Source: Sphingopyxis sp. H115 (GTDB lineage: Bacteria > Pseudomonadota > Alphaproteobacteria > Sphingomonadales > Sphingomonadaceae). Taken from it: a stretch of DNA of 64,000 nucleotides. A model generated the notes under the pieces. The model made no database searches. It was not told the origin of the DNA and worked only from the letters and a program-made list of their open reading frames with translations. Both the position numbers and the translations under genes were made by a program. Positions 8,360 through 17,450 of the stretch are shown piece by piece (the first letter of the stretch is position 1; every line of letters begins with the position of its first letter). The DNA lies in NCBI RefSeq assembly GCF_001468465.1, contig NZ_LNSA01000001.1, positions 186,001-250,000 of the forward strand, in the 5' to 3' direction.

Positions 8360-8767
8360 ATGAATATCAAGAAAAGCAGGGCCAAGATGCCCCATATCCG
8401 CATGATTGACAGCGAAGCCGACGCACTGACCGAACTGACGCTGCAGCAGCAACGCGACTCGGCCCGCTTCTATGACCTACTACTCGACGAAATCGATCGC
8501 GCAGCGATTTGCGAGCGCTCCCAAATCGCCCCTGACGTCGTCACCATGGGTTCAAGCGTAACATTCGTCGACGAAAAGAGCGGTGCCAAGCGGACGGTGC
8601 GCTTGGTATATCCCGCCGATGCCGACATTGCGGAGGGACGAATGTCGATTTTGACCCCTGTCGGCGCGGGCCTTATCGGCCTCAGCGTCGGGCAATCGAT
8701 CAATTGGCCCGACCGTGGTGGCATCGAACATTGTCTCACGATCATATCGGTCGACCAGCCCGAATAG
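8360..8767 (+). CDS. rnk: Rnk-like GreA/GreB C-terminal domain protein
   Basis: About 135 residues. A short helical N-terminal part (EADALTELTLQQQRDSARFY) leads into a GreA/GreB C-terminal FKBP-like domain (GSSVTFVDEKSGAKRTVRLVYP, GRMSILTPVGAGLIGLSVGQ). This is the architecture of Rnk, which binds RNA polymerase near the secondary channel and was first described as a regulator of nucleoside diphosphate kinase. ATG 8360 is chosen because GGAAAG lies 9 nt upstream. ATG 8387 is an alternative, and the longer in-frame extension upstream is Arg-rich and unconvincing. A GreA-like factor of another subfamily cannot be excluded. Confidence 0.72.
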   Translation: MNIKKSRAKMPHIRMIDSEADALTELTLQQQRDSARFYDLLLDEIDRAAICERSQIAPDVVTMGSSVTFVDEKSGAKRTVRLVYPADADIAEGRMSILTPVGAGLIGLSVGQSINWPDRGGIEHCLTIISVDQPE

Positions 8768-8783
8768 GCCGCCCGCACAGTGA

Positions 8784-8813
8784 TGCAGCCGCCGGATCGT
8801 ACCGACGGCTGCA
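8784..8813. other. Hairpin between convergent genes
   Basis: Perfect 8-bp arms TGCAGCCG (8784-8791) and CGGCTGCA (8806-8813) lie in the 67-nt space between the convergent rnk-like and EF-hand genes. No T-tract is present on either strand, so it is at best a weak bidirectional terminator. Confidence 0.4.
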
Positions 8814-8834
8814 CCACCCGGTGTGAGAGGACGA

Positions 8835-9299
8835 TCAAGCGCCGCGCGACAGAAAACCGGTCAATTCGGTCTTGTTCACACCGCCCGACTTATCGCCATC
8901 AGCCGAAGCAAAAGCCTGGCCGATCCAGCTTTTGACATCGGCCGATTCGGGATCGACACTCGGGTCGGTCGCGGCGCGCAGCTTTTTCATCCACGCGCCG
9001 AATTCGGCCTCGTTGAGATCGCCATTCTTGTCCCCGTCATAGGTCGGGAACTCCTGTTCGACGATCTGAGCGATCTGGGTCGGCGTGGCTGCGGTTCCCG
9101 AAGGCGCCGGCTCGCTCGGCGCGGCCGGGGGAGCCGACGCATCAGGCGCCGGAGCCGGAGCCGGATTGGTGGTGCCGGGAGCGGGTGTCGGCTGGGTGGT
9201 CGTCGGCGGGTTCATCGGATCCGATGCCGGTGCAGTCGTCTGGGCCAGAGCCGGAAAACTCGCGGCGGCGGCGCCGATCAAAAGCATCTGTTTCAACAT
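8835..9299 (-). CDS. Secreted EF-hand calcium-binding protein
   Basis: 154-residue exported protein. The signal peptide (MLKQMLLIGAAAASFPALAQ) is followed by a Pro/Ala/Thr-rich linker (about 21-72) and a C-terminal pair of EF-hands. Loop 1 has ligands D88, D90, N92, D94, E99; loop 2 has D134, D136, S138, E145. Both 12-residue loops look competent for Ca2+. The start is ATG 9299, supported by GGAG 7 nt upstream; an upstream in-frame extension is Arg-rich noise. The leader and ribosome-binding region closely match the next gene, so the two appear to have arisen by duplication. The calcium-dependent role in the periplasm or outside the cell is unknown. Confidence 0.82.
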   Translation of the reverse strand: MLKQMLLIGAAAASFPALAQTTAPASDPMNPPTTTQPTPAPGTTNPAPAPAPDASAPPAAPSEPAPSGTAATPTQIAQIVEQEFPTYDGDKNGDLNEAEFGAWMKKLRAATDPSVDPESADVKSWIGQAFASADGDKSGGVNKTELTGFLSRGA

Positions 9300-9321
9300 G
9301 ATCAATCTCCAGTGTAGCGGG

Positions 9322-9615
9322 TTATTCCGGTTCCGATTCAGGCTTTTCCTCATCGTCCGGAGCGGGCTGGTCGACCGGCGGGGTCGGCTCGGCCGCGGGC
9401 GGCGTGTCGCTCGGAATTGCGTCCTCGGTCGGGGCCTCATCAGCAGGCTTGGCCTCGTCCATGGGGGTGCTGTCGGGCGCCGGAGCAGTCGTATCGACCG
9501 GAGCAGGCGGCGTCTGGGTCGTCGGAGCCGGGTCCTCGCCTGCTGGGGGCGTAGTCTGGGCCAGAGCGGGGAAGCTGATGGCGGCAGCGCCGATGAAAAG
9601 CATTTCTTTCAACAC
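9322..9615 (-). CDS. Small secreted Pro/Asp/Glu-rich protein, leader paralogue of the EF-hand protein
   Basis: About 97 residues. The signal peptide (LKEMLFIGAAAISFPALAQ) is nearly identical to that of the neighbouring EF-hand protein. The mature part is a low-complexity, acidic, Pro/Thr/Ala-rich tail with no EF-hand and no recognisable domain. ATG 9621 follows the Shine-Dalgarno sequence with almost no spacer. GTG 9615 sits 7 nt from GGAG and aligns exactly with the start of the paralogue, so GTG is preferred. It lies 22 nt upstream of the EF-hand gene on the same strand, probably co-transcribed. It may be disordered; function unknown. Confidence 0.65.
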   Translation of the reverse strand: MLKEMLFIGAAAISFPALAQTTPPAGEDPAPTTQTPPAPVDTTAPAPDSTPMDEAKPADEAPTEDAIPSDTPPAAEPTPPVDQPAPDDEEKPESEPE

Positions 9616-9725
9616 ATTCATTCTCCTGTATCGGCAACCTTGATGGATCGGTCGCCTTTCTGATGGGGCGAACGATCAACCCGCCATGTTTTCGCTAAGT
9701 TGCGTATCGGCGGGGTTTGGCGAAA

Positions 9726-9748
9726 CGCCCCGTCCCTGCTACGGGGCG
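9726..9748 (+). other. Hairpin in the purB leader
   Basis: Perfect 8-bp arms CGCCCCGT (9726-9733) and ACGGGGCG (9741-9748) with a 7-nt loop, about 60 nt upstream of the purB start. No T-tract follows. It may be a leader structure; it does not resemble a known purine riboswitch. Confidence 0.4.
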
Positions 9749-9806
9749 CCCCGACCCGGTTTCGCGGGGATTCCGCGACAAGCCGCCGGAAAAGGAAGGA
9801 AATTCA

Positions 9807-11120
9807 ATGGTTCCGCGTTACGCACGGCCGGAAATGACCGCGATCTGGTCGGCCGAGAATCGCTTTCGCATCTGGTTCGAGATCGAAGCGCACGCGACCG
9901 ACGCGCTCGCGGAACTCGGCACCGTTCCGAAATCGGCCGCGAAGGCGCTGTGGGACTGGTGGGCAACAAATCCAATTATCGACGTCGCCGCGATCGACGC
10001 GATCGAAGCGGTCACCAAGCATGACGTCATCGCCTTCCTCACGTGGGTCGCCGAGAATGTCGGAGACGAAGCGCGCTTCATGCACCAGGGTATGACGTCG
10101 AGCGACGTTCTAGACACCTGCCTTGCGGTCCAGCTCAGCCAGGCTGCGGACATCCTGCTCGCCGACCTCGACGCGCTGCTAGAGGCGATCAAGCGCCGCG
10201 CCTATGAGCACAAGCTCACCCCGACGATTGGCCGCAGCCACGGAATCCACGCTGAGCCCGTCACCTTCGGGCTCAAGCTTGCCGAAGCTTATGCCGAATT
10301 CTCGCGCTGCAAGCTCCGCCTGCAGGCTGCGCGCGCCGAAATTGCCACCTGCGCCATCTCGGGCGCCGTCGGCACCTTCGCCAATATCGACCCGCGCGTC
10401 GAAGCGCATGTCGCCGCCAAGCTCGGCCTTTCGATCGAGCCCGTCTCGACCCAGGTAATTCCGCGCGATCGCCATGCGATGTTCTTCGCCGTGCTCGGCG
10501 TCATTGCATCGTCCATCGAGCGCCTGTCGGTCGAGGTTCGCCATCTCCAGCGTACCGAAGTGCTCGAGGCCGAGGAATATTTCTCGCCCGGCCAAAAGGG
10601 CTCGTCGGCGATGCCGCACAAGCGCAACCCGGTGCTGACCGAGAATCTGACCGGCCTCGCCCGCATGGTGCGTAGTGCCGCCATCCCCGCGATGGAAAAT
10701 GTCGCGCTGTGGCATGAACGCGACATCAGCCATTCGTCGGTCGAACGCTTTATCGGTCCCGACGCGACGATTACGCTCGACTTCGCGCTCGCGCGCCTCA
10801 CCGGCGTCATCGACAAATTGCTCGTCTATCCTGAGCGTATGCAGAAGAATCTCGACCGCATGGGCGGCCTCGTCCACTCGCAGCGGGTGCTGCTCGCGCT
10901 GACGCAGGCGGGTGCGAGCCGCGAAGACAGCTACGCGCTCGTCCAGCGCAACGCGATGAAGGTCTGGGAATCGGACGGCCAGCTCTCGCTGCTCGAGCTG
11001 CTTAAGGCTGACGCCGATGTTGCGGCAAAGCTGTCGGACGACGCCCTGACCGCGCTGTTCGACCTTGGCTATCATATGAAGCATGTCGATACGATCTTCG
11101 ACCGGGTGTTCGGCGCATAG
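9807..11120 (+). CDS. purB: Adenylosuccinate lyase
   Basis: 437-residue enzyme that cleaves SAICAR to AICAR plus fumarate and adenylosuccinate to AMP plus fumarate in purine synthesis; cytosolic homotetramer. The fumarase/aspartase superfamily signature GSSAMPHKRNP is at 265-275, with TSSD at 97-100 and the GRSHGIHAEP histidine region at 142-151. The start at ATG 9807 is backed by AAGGAAGGAA just upstream; a 30-residue in-frame upstream extension contains only Arg/Pro-rich noise. It heads a long co-directional stretch of nucleotide, tryptophan and fatty-acid genes. Its 5' leader holds a small hairpin. Confidence 0.97.
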   Translation: MVPRYARPEMTAIWSAENRFRIWFEIEAHATDALAELGTVPKSAAKALWDWWATNPIIDVAAIDAIEAVTKHDVIAFLTWVAENVGDEARFMHQGMTSSDVLDTCLAVQLSQAADILLADLDALLEAIKRRAYEHKLTPTIGRSHGIHAEPVTFGLKLAEAYAEFSRCKLRLQAARAEIATCAISGAVGTFANIDPRVEAHVAAKLGLSIEPVSTQVIPRDRHAMFFAVLGVIASSIERLSVEVRHLQRTEVLEAEEYFSPGQKGSSAMPHKRNPVLTENLTGLARMVRSAAIPAMENVALWHERDISHSSVERFIGPDATITLDFALARLTGVIDKLLVYPERMQKNLDRMGGLVHSQRVLLALTQAGASREDSYALVQRNAMKVWESDGQLSLLELLKADADVAAKLSDDALTALFDLGYHMKHVDTIFDRVFGA

Positions 11121-11185
11121 TGACGCTGGAATCCCGCGCTAATCTGTCTTAGGGTCGACGCGGGACCAGTGAAGGAGCAAGGCAA

Positions 11186-11530
11186 GTGGGAATCCTGCGG
11201 ACAATCATCTGGATTTTGCTGACCGCCGTGTTGGTGATCTTTGCGATGGCGAACTGGCAGGTTGTGACTGTGACGATCTGGCCCGGTTGGGAAGCCGAAA
11301 CCAAGCTGCCCCTCGTCATTCTTGCGAGCTTTCTGATCGGGAGCGTGCCGATGTGGATCGCGCTCCGCACGACCCGTTGGTCGCTGAAGCGTCGCCTCGA
11401 CGCCAGCGAGCGGCAGGCAGCGGATCTCCGCGCACTCGCAAACCGGCCCGTAGAGGTTACACCGGCGACGACTCCGGTGAACGATATCCCGCCAGCCCCC
11501 ACCGACCTATTTCCATCGGACAAGCCATGA
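11186..11530 (+). CDS. LapA domain (DUF1049) inner-membrane protein
   Basis: 114-residue protein with two membrane helices (about 7-27, IIWILLTAVLVIFAMANW, and 43-63, PLVILASFLIGSVPMWIAL), followed by a charged helix (RRLDASERQAADLRAL) and a Pro-rich tail. This is the LapA/DUF1049 pattern; E. coli LapA acts with LapB to control lipopolysaccharide synthesis by regulating LpxC degradation. No LapB is next to it here. It starts at GTG 11186 and overlaps pyrF by 4 nt (ATGA), an arrangement I recall from other alphaproteobacteria. The exact role is uncertain. Confidence 0.75.
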   Translation: MGILRTIIWILLTAVLVIFAMANWQVVTVTIWPGWEAETKLPLVILASFLIGSVPMWIALRTTRWSLKRRLDASERQAADLRALANRPVEVTPATTPVNDIPPAPTDLFPSDKP

Positions 11531-12201
11531 CCTCTCCGCTTTACCTCGCCATCGATACCCCGCACCTCGATGCCGCACTGACATTGGCGCAGAAGGTACG
11601 GCGCCACGTCGGCGGGCTGAAGCTCGGACTCGAGTTCTTTTGTGCCAACGGCCATCATGGCGTGCATGAAATGGCAAAGCTTGGCCTGCCAATCTTCCTC
11701 GATCTCAAGCTCCACGACATACCGAACACGGTCGCCAAGGCGATTCAGGCGCTTCGCCCGCTCGAACCCGCAGTGCTTACGGTTCACGCGGCGGGCGGAC
11801 GCGCGATGCTCGAAGAAGCGAAAGCGGTCGCCGGCCTCAATACAAAGGTCGTGGCCGTCACGGTCCTGACCAGCCTCGACGCCCCCGACCTTGAGGATAT
11901 CGGCGTCGGCGGCACTCCGCACGATCAAGTCGTGCGCCTCGCCGCACTCGCTCGCGAATCCGGATGCGACGGCATCGTCTGTTCGGGGCAAGAAGTGAAG
12001 GCCGCGCGCAAGGCTTGGCCCGGCGGATTTTTCGTCGTCCCCGGGGTTCGCCCCGCGAATGGCAAAATCGGTGACCAGAAACGGGTCGTCACGCCCGCGC
12101 AGGCTATGTCGGACGGAGCTTCGATCCTCGTCGTCGGTCGCCCGATCAGCCAGTCGGCCGACCCTGATCTCGCCGCGCGCGAAATCGAAGCGACGCTTTA
12201 A
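11527..12201 (+). CDS. pyrF: Orotidine 5'-phosphate decarboxylase
   Basis: 224-residue TIM-barrel enzyme for the last step of UMP synthesis (OMP to UMP plus CO2). The catalytic Asp-x-Lys-x-x-Asp is D59-L-K61-L-H-D64 in FLDLKLHDIPNT; Asp10 and Lys32 provide the other conserved charges, and VPGVRP plus VGRPIS form the phosphate-binding loops. The start is ATG 11527, which overlaps the lapA-like stop. An in-frame upstream extension is a shadow of that gene. It is followed 8 nt later by trpF, so pyrimidine and tryptophan genes share a transcript. Confidence 0.97.
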   Translation: MTSPLYLAIDTPHLDAALTLAQKVRRHVGGLKLGLEFFCANGHHGVHEMAKLGLPIFLDLKLHDIPNTVAKAIQALRPLEPAVLTVHAAGGRAMLEEAKAVAGLNTKVVAVTVLTSLDAPDLEDIGVGGTPHDQVVRLAALARESGCDGIVCSGQEVKAARKAWPGGFFVVPGVRPANGKIGDQKRVVTPAQAMSDGASILVVGRPISQSADPDLAAREIEATL

Positions 12202-12209
12202 GAGCTTTT

Positions 12210-12839
12210 ATGCCTCCTCTGGTGAAGATTTGCGGGCTGACTACGCCCCAAGGCGTCGACCTCGCCATTCGTCTCGGCGCCACCCACATCGGTCTTGTCC
12301 ATTATGAACCGAGCCAGCGCCACCTCGACCTGAAAGCGGCGGCGGACCTCCGCAAGCTTGCCGGCTCGCGTGTGAAAGTCGCTTTGCTGCTCGTCAACGC
12401 GTCGCAAAAGCTGACGGGCGAGGCGCTGGGCATGGTGCGGCCCGACATCATCCAGTTCCACGGCAGCGAGACGCCCGAATGGCTCGCGGTCGTAAAGCGA
12501 CTGGTTCCCGCCGAGATATGGAAGGCGGTGGGACTGAAGGACGCCGGCACACTCGAACGGGTGCAACAATATCGTGGCGTCGCCGATCGCATCCTCTTCG
12601 ATGCGCCGGCTGCGTCGCTACCCGGCGGCACCGGAACCCGCTTCGACTGGTCGCTCCTCAAAAATCATCGACATACGATGGATTGGGGCATCGCCGGCGG
12701 CCTGACCCCGGCCAATGTCGCGCAGGCGATCGCCGAAACCGGCGCGCCGCTCGTCGATGTCTCGTCGGGCGTCGAAAGCGCGCCGGGCGTCAAGGATATG
12801 GACAAGATCGCCGCTTTCCTTAAAGCGGTCGGCAGATGA
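12210..12839 (+). CDS. trpF: Phosphoribosylanthranilate isomerase
   Basis: 209-residue TIM-barrel enzyme that converts N-(5-phosphoribosyl)anthranilate to CdRP in tryptophan synthesis. The general-base cysteine is Cys8 in VKICGLTT. The ILFDAPAA strand and the C-terminal GGLTPANVAQAI and VSSGVES phosphate-binding loops are present. A monofunctional TrpF is usual in alphaproteobacteria, where trpC lies elsewhere with trpD and trpG. It starts 8 nt after pyrF and is followed by a 90-nt gap before trpB in which I see no gene. Confidence 0.95.
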   Translation: MPPLVKICGLTTPQGVDLAIRLGATHIGLVHYEPSQRHLDLKAAADLRKLAGSRVKVALLLVNASQKLTGEALGMVRPDIIQFHGSETPEWLAVVKRLVPAEIWKAVGLKDAGTLERVQQYRGVADRILFDAPAASLPGGTGTRFDWSLLKNHRHTMDWGIAGGLTPANVAQAIAETGAPLVDVSSGVESAPGVKDMDKIAAFLKAVGR

Positions 12840-12929
12840 CGACGTCGCACCCCCTCGTCCTGCGCACCGGAAAACGATGGCGCGGATCGCTTGAGACCTG
12901 CTCTTCGAGTGAATGCCCACCCGTAACCG

Positions 12930-14158
<1,229 letters not shown>

Positions 14159-14162
<4 letters not shown>

Positions 14163-14371
14163 AGCAAAGGCGACACGCGATCGCACTGTTCTGGATCGTG
14201 GGTGTAATCTGTGTGATGCCCCTGCTTTACTACCTGAACGAAATTGTGGAATGGCCTTGGCTTGCGGATCAACTCGATCAACGCCGCGGTGCTAAAATGA
14301 TCGCGGCCTATCTGTTATCCCCCTTACTGCTGATTTTGTTATGGCCTAGCAGAAACGAAAGAGACGAATGA
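14159..14371 (+). CDS. Small two-helix membrane protein between trpB and trpA
   Basis: 70-residue protein of unknown function, starting with TTG 14159 directly over the trpB stop (TTGA) and ending inside the trpA start (ATGA at 14368). The double overlap and the GGGGGTG upstream argue that it is translated. Two hydrophobic segments are clear: [19 protein letters not shown] (about 8-26) and [15 protein letters not shown] (about 49-63). The segment between carries charges (QLDQRRGAK), and the tail RNERDE is hydrophilic. Codons are less GC-rich than in trpB or trpA. No relative is recognised. Confidence 0.6.
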
Positions 14372-15159
14372 CCCGCTTCGCCGCCACTTTCGCCAAACCC
14401 CATCCCGCGCTCGTCGCCTTCATCACGGGCGGCGATGGTGATACCGCCGCGAACCTCGACGCGCTCGTCGCTGGGGGGGCCGATGTGATCGAGCTTGGCA
14501 TGCCCTTCACCGATCCGATGGCTGATGGCCCGGCGATCCAGCAGGCAAACCTGCGTAGCCTCGCCAAGGGCACGACCACCGCCGACATCTTTGGACAAGC
14601 CGCCGCCTTCCGCCAGCGCCACCCCGACACCCCGCTCGTCCTGATGGGCTATGCTAACCCGATGACGATCCGCGGCGGCGACTGGTTCGCCGCCGAATGC
14701 GCCAAGTCGGGAGTCGATGGCGTGATCTGCGTCGATGTTCCCGCGGAAGAAGACCCTGAACTCGGCCCCGCGCTTCGCGCCGCGGGCATCGATCTGATCC
14801 GCCTCGCCACCCCGACCACCGACACCGCGCGCCTGCCCGCCGTCCTCGATGGCGCGGGCGGTTTCCTCTATTATGTCTCGGTCGCCGGCATCACCGGCCA
14901 GCAACAGGCCGCGCAGGCAAGCATCGACGAGGCCGTCGCGCGCCTCAAGGCCGCGACCGACCTGCCCGTTGCGGTCGGCTTCGGCGTCCGTACCCCCGAA
15001 CAGGCCGCGCAGATCGCACGCGTCGCCGACGGCGTCGTCGTCGGATCGGCCTTTATCGACATCATCGCCGAGCATGGCGACGCCGCGGCGCCGCATGTCG
15101 AGGCTTTCACCCGCACCCTCGCCGATGCTATTCATAGCGCCAAGGAGATCGCCGCATGA
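14368..15159 (+). CDS. trpA: Tryptophan synthase alpha chain
   Basis: 263-residue TIM-barrel subunit that cleaves indole-3-glycerol phosphate and channels indole to TrpB. Catalytic residues are Glu42 and Asp53 ([17 protein letters not shown]), matching Glu49 and Asp60 of the Salmonella enzyme. Phosphate-binding loops [10 protein letters not shown] and VVGSAF are present. It overlaps the preceding small membrane gene and accD by 4 nt each (ATGA), so the whole block should be translationally coupled. Confidence 0.97.
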   Translation: MTRFAATFAKPHPALVAFITGGDGDTAANLDALVAGGADVIELGMPFTDPMADGPAIQQANLRSLAKGTTTADIFGQAAAFRQRHPDTPLVLMGYANPMTIRGGDWFAAECAKSGVDGVICVDVPAEEDPELGPALRAAGIDLIRLATPTTDTARLPAVLDGAGGFLYYVSVAGITGQQQAAQASIDEAVARLKAATDLPVAVGFGVRTPEQAAQIARVADGVVVGSAFIDIIAEHGDAAAPHVEAFTRTLADAIHSAKEIAA

Positions 15160-16007
15160 GCTGGCTCGACCGCGTCCGCAACGCCCTGCCCTTTACCGCC
15201 AAGCGCGATACCGCGGACAATCTCTGGCACAAATGCCGCCAGTGTCAGCAGATGGTGTTCGTCAAGGAATGGGAAGACAATCTCAACGTCTGCCCGCGCT
15301 GCGACCATCACGACCGTATCGGCGCCAAGGAGCGCTTTGCGCAGTTGTTCGACGGTGGGCTGCACGAGATGATCGCCGCCCCAGCCGCGCCCGAAGATCC
15401 GCTCAAGTTCCGCGACACCAAGAAATATGTCGACCGCATCAAGGCGGCGCGGGCGCAGACCGGCGATCGCGACGCCTATCAGAACGCCTTTGGCCGCATC
15501 TCGGGGCAGGGCGCGGTCATCGGTGTTCAGGATTTCGCCTTCATGGGTGGGTCGATGGGCGTCGCCGTGGGTGAGGCGTTCGTCGCGGGTGTCGAGGCTG
15601 CGATCAAGCGCGGTGTTCCCTATATCGCGATCACCGCAGCCGGCGGTGCGCGGATGCAGGAAGGCACGCTGTCGCTGATGCAGATGCCGCGCGCGACGGT
15701 GGCGCTCGCGCGCCTGCGCCGTGCGGGCCTGCCCTACATCGTACTGCTCACCGACCCGACGACCGGCGGCGTCACCGCCAGCTACGCGATGCTCGGCGAT
15801 GTGCAGATCAGCGAACCCAAGGCGCTGATCGGCTTCGCAGGCCAGCGCGTGATCGAAAATACGATCCGCGAAAAACTGCCCGAAGGCTTCCAGCGCGCCG
15901 AATATCTGCTCGATCACGGGATGATCGATATGGTCGTGCATCGCAAGGATCTGCCTGAGACGCTTGGGCGCCTGATCGGCTTTCTGGCGCCGGAGAAGGC
16001 GGCTTAA
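15156..16007 (+). CDS. accD: Acetyl-CoA carboxylase carboxyltransferase subunit beta
   Basis: 283-residue carboxyltransferase beta subunit for the first step of fatty-acid synthesis. The N-terminal zinc ribbon is complete (Cys27, Cys30, Cys46, Cys49, in HKCRQCQQ and VCPRCDHH). The crotonase-like core holds [30 protein letters not shown] and [16 protein letters not shown]. It requires AccA, which is not in this window. The ATG overlaps the trpA stop. The trpFBA-accD-folC order is common in proteobacteria and ties lipid and folate supply to one transcript. Confidence 0.97.
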   Translation: MSWLDRVRNALPFTAKRDTADNLWHKCRQCQQMVFVKEWEDNLNVCPRCDHHDRIGAKERFAQLFDGGLHEMIAAPAAPEDPLKFRDTKKYVDRIKAARAQTGDRDAYQNAFGRISGQGAVIGVQDFAFMGGSMGVAVGEAFVAGVEAAIKRGVPYIAITAAGGARMQEGTLSLMQMPRATVALARLRRAGLPYIVLLTDPTTGGVTASYAMLGDVQISEPKALIGFAGQRVIENTIREKLPEGFQRAEYLLDHGMIDMVVHRKDLPETLGRLIGFLAPEKAA

Positions 16008-16030
16008 AGCATGCCAGTCTAACCCCCTTT

Positions 16031-16102
16031 CGTCACCCCGGGCTTGATCCGGGATCCATTCGGCGACGCGGAAATGGATGGCGGGCCACGTCCGGCATGA
16101 CG
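16031..16102. repeat. Degenerate intergenic inverted repeat, CCGGGCTTGATCCGGG type
   Basis: The left arm (16031-16060) starts CGTCACCCCGGGCTTGATCC; the right arm (16073-16102) ends CCGGCATGACG. The arms pair imperfectly. The left arm matches that of the element at 41971-42046 (CGTCACCCCGGrCTTGATCC). It fills the accD-folC spacer. This is a REP-like family that I recall as common in sphingomonad genomes; mobility and function are unknown. Confidence 0.75.
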
Positions 16103-16133
16103 AAGGCGCGACAGGCACCATCAAGGCTTCGAC

Positions 16134-17450
16134 ATGCCCGACAACGCCCATAGCTCCGATCCCGCGGTCCAGACCCAACTCGACCGCCTCGCCGCGCTGT
16201 CGCCGGGCCGCGACATCCTTGGGCTCGAGCGCATCGCTAAACTGTGCGCACGCCTCGGCAACCCGCAGACCCAACTCCCCCGCACCTTCCACGTCGCGGG
16301 AACCAACGGCAAGGGATCGACCTGCGCCTATCTTCGCGCGATTCTCGAAGCGCAGGGACGCCGCGTCCATGCCTATACCAGCCCGCATCTCGTCCGCTTC
16401 AACGAGCGCATCCGCCTCGCGGGCACGCTGATCGACAACGCGCTGCTCGCCGCTTTGCTCGAAGAAGTCCTCGACGAAGCCGCGGATTTACAGGCGAGCT
16501 TCTTCGAAATCACCACCGCCGCCGCCTTCCTCGCCTTCGCGCGCAATCCCGCAGACGATTGCATCATAGAGGTCGGGCTCGGCGGGCGGCTCGATGCAAC
16601 GAATATCATCCCGCCTCCTGCAGTCGCCGGCATCGCATCGCTCGGCATCGATCACGAGGCGTTCCTCCTTGCTCCCGAAGCTGGGACGCCCGACGATCCA
16701 GCCATGCGCATCGCGTGGGAAAAGGCGGGCATCGTCAAATCCGGTACGCCGGTGGCAACGCTGGCTTATCCGCCGCATGTGCAGGCGATCATCGCCGCGA
16801 AAGTTGCCGATGTTGGCGCGACGTTTTTCCCCGAAGGCGAGGACTGGGCGATCGAAGCCGACGGCGAGGCGTTTCGCTGGATTTCTAAATCGGGCTCCGT
16901 TGCACCGATACTGCACTCACGGATGCCGGGCGAACATCAGATGCACAACGCCGGGCTCGCGATCGCGATGCTGCGCTTTGCGACCGGTCCGCAGCCGAGC
17001 GACGAAGCGATCGCGCGCGGCGTCGCGGACGCCTTCTGGCCGGGCCGTCTGCAACGCCTCGAAGCCGGTCCCCTCGCCAGCCTGCTTCCCGTAAACACCG
17101 ATATCTGGCTCGACGGCGCGCACAATATCGATGCGGGCCTTGCGCTCGGGCGTCAGTTTGCGGGCGAGACGCGGCGTATCCACCTGATCACGGGGATGCT
17201 CGCGAACAAGGACCCTGCCGCGATCGTCGCGCCACTGGCGGCTCACCTTGCCAGCCTGACCGCCGTTCCCGTGCCGGGGCACGAGCATCATGGCGCCGAG
17301 GCCTTCGGTGCCGGCGCAAAAGCCGCCGCATCGGTTGCCGACGCGCTGCGCGGGCTCGATGTTGATCCAGCGCGTGATGTCGTGCTGATCGCGGGATCGC
17401 TTTACCTTGCCGGCGAAGTCCTCAGCGCGAACTTTCAGTTTCCGGACTGA
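16134..17450 (+). CDS. folC: Bifunctional folylpolyglutamate synthase/dihydrofolate synthase
   Basis: 438-residue Mur-ligase-like enzyme that makes dihydrofolate and adds glutamates to folates. The P-loop GTNGKGSTCAYLRAIL is near residue 57, followed by YTSPHLVRFNERI, EVGLGGRLDATN and the C-terminal LDGAHNIDAG motif. Start ATG 16134 gives MPDNAHSSDPAV. Its 3' end overlaps the convergent AmpG-like gene by 29 nt, so both coding ends share sequence. Separated from accD by a repeat element, it may have its own promoter. Confidence 0.95.
   Translation: MPDNAHSSDPAVQTQLDRLAALSPGRDILGLERIAKLCARLGNPQTQLPRTFHVAGTNGKGSTCAYLRAILEAQGRRVHAYTSPHLVRFNERIRLAGTLIDNALLAALLEEVLDEAADLQASFFEITTAAAFLAFARNPADDCIIEVGLGGRLDATNIIPPPAVAGIASLGIDHEAFLLAPEAGTPDDPAMRIAWEKAGIVKSGTPVATLAYPPHVQAIIAAKVADVGATFFPEGEDWAIEADGEAFRWISKSGSVAPILHSRMPGEHQMHNAGLAIAMLRFATGPQPSDEAIARGVADAFWPGRLQRLEAGPLASLLPVNTDIWLDGAHNIDAGLALGRQFAGETRRIHLITGMLANKDPAAIVAPLAAHLASLTAVPVPGHEHHGAEAFGAGAKAAASVADALRGLDVDPARDVVLIAGSLYLAGEVLSANFQFPD

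Noticed and set aside
9622..9806. A purine riboswitch or PurR box before purB
   Set aside because: Only a simple 8-bp hairpin is present; no conserved three-way junction or known dyad.
12840..12929. A small gene or attenuator between trpF and trpB
   Set aside because: The in-frame translation is Arg/Ser-rich noise, and no Trp-codon leader or alternating hairpins were seen.
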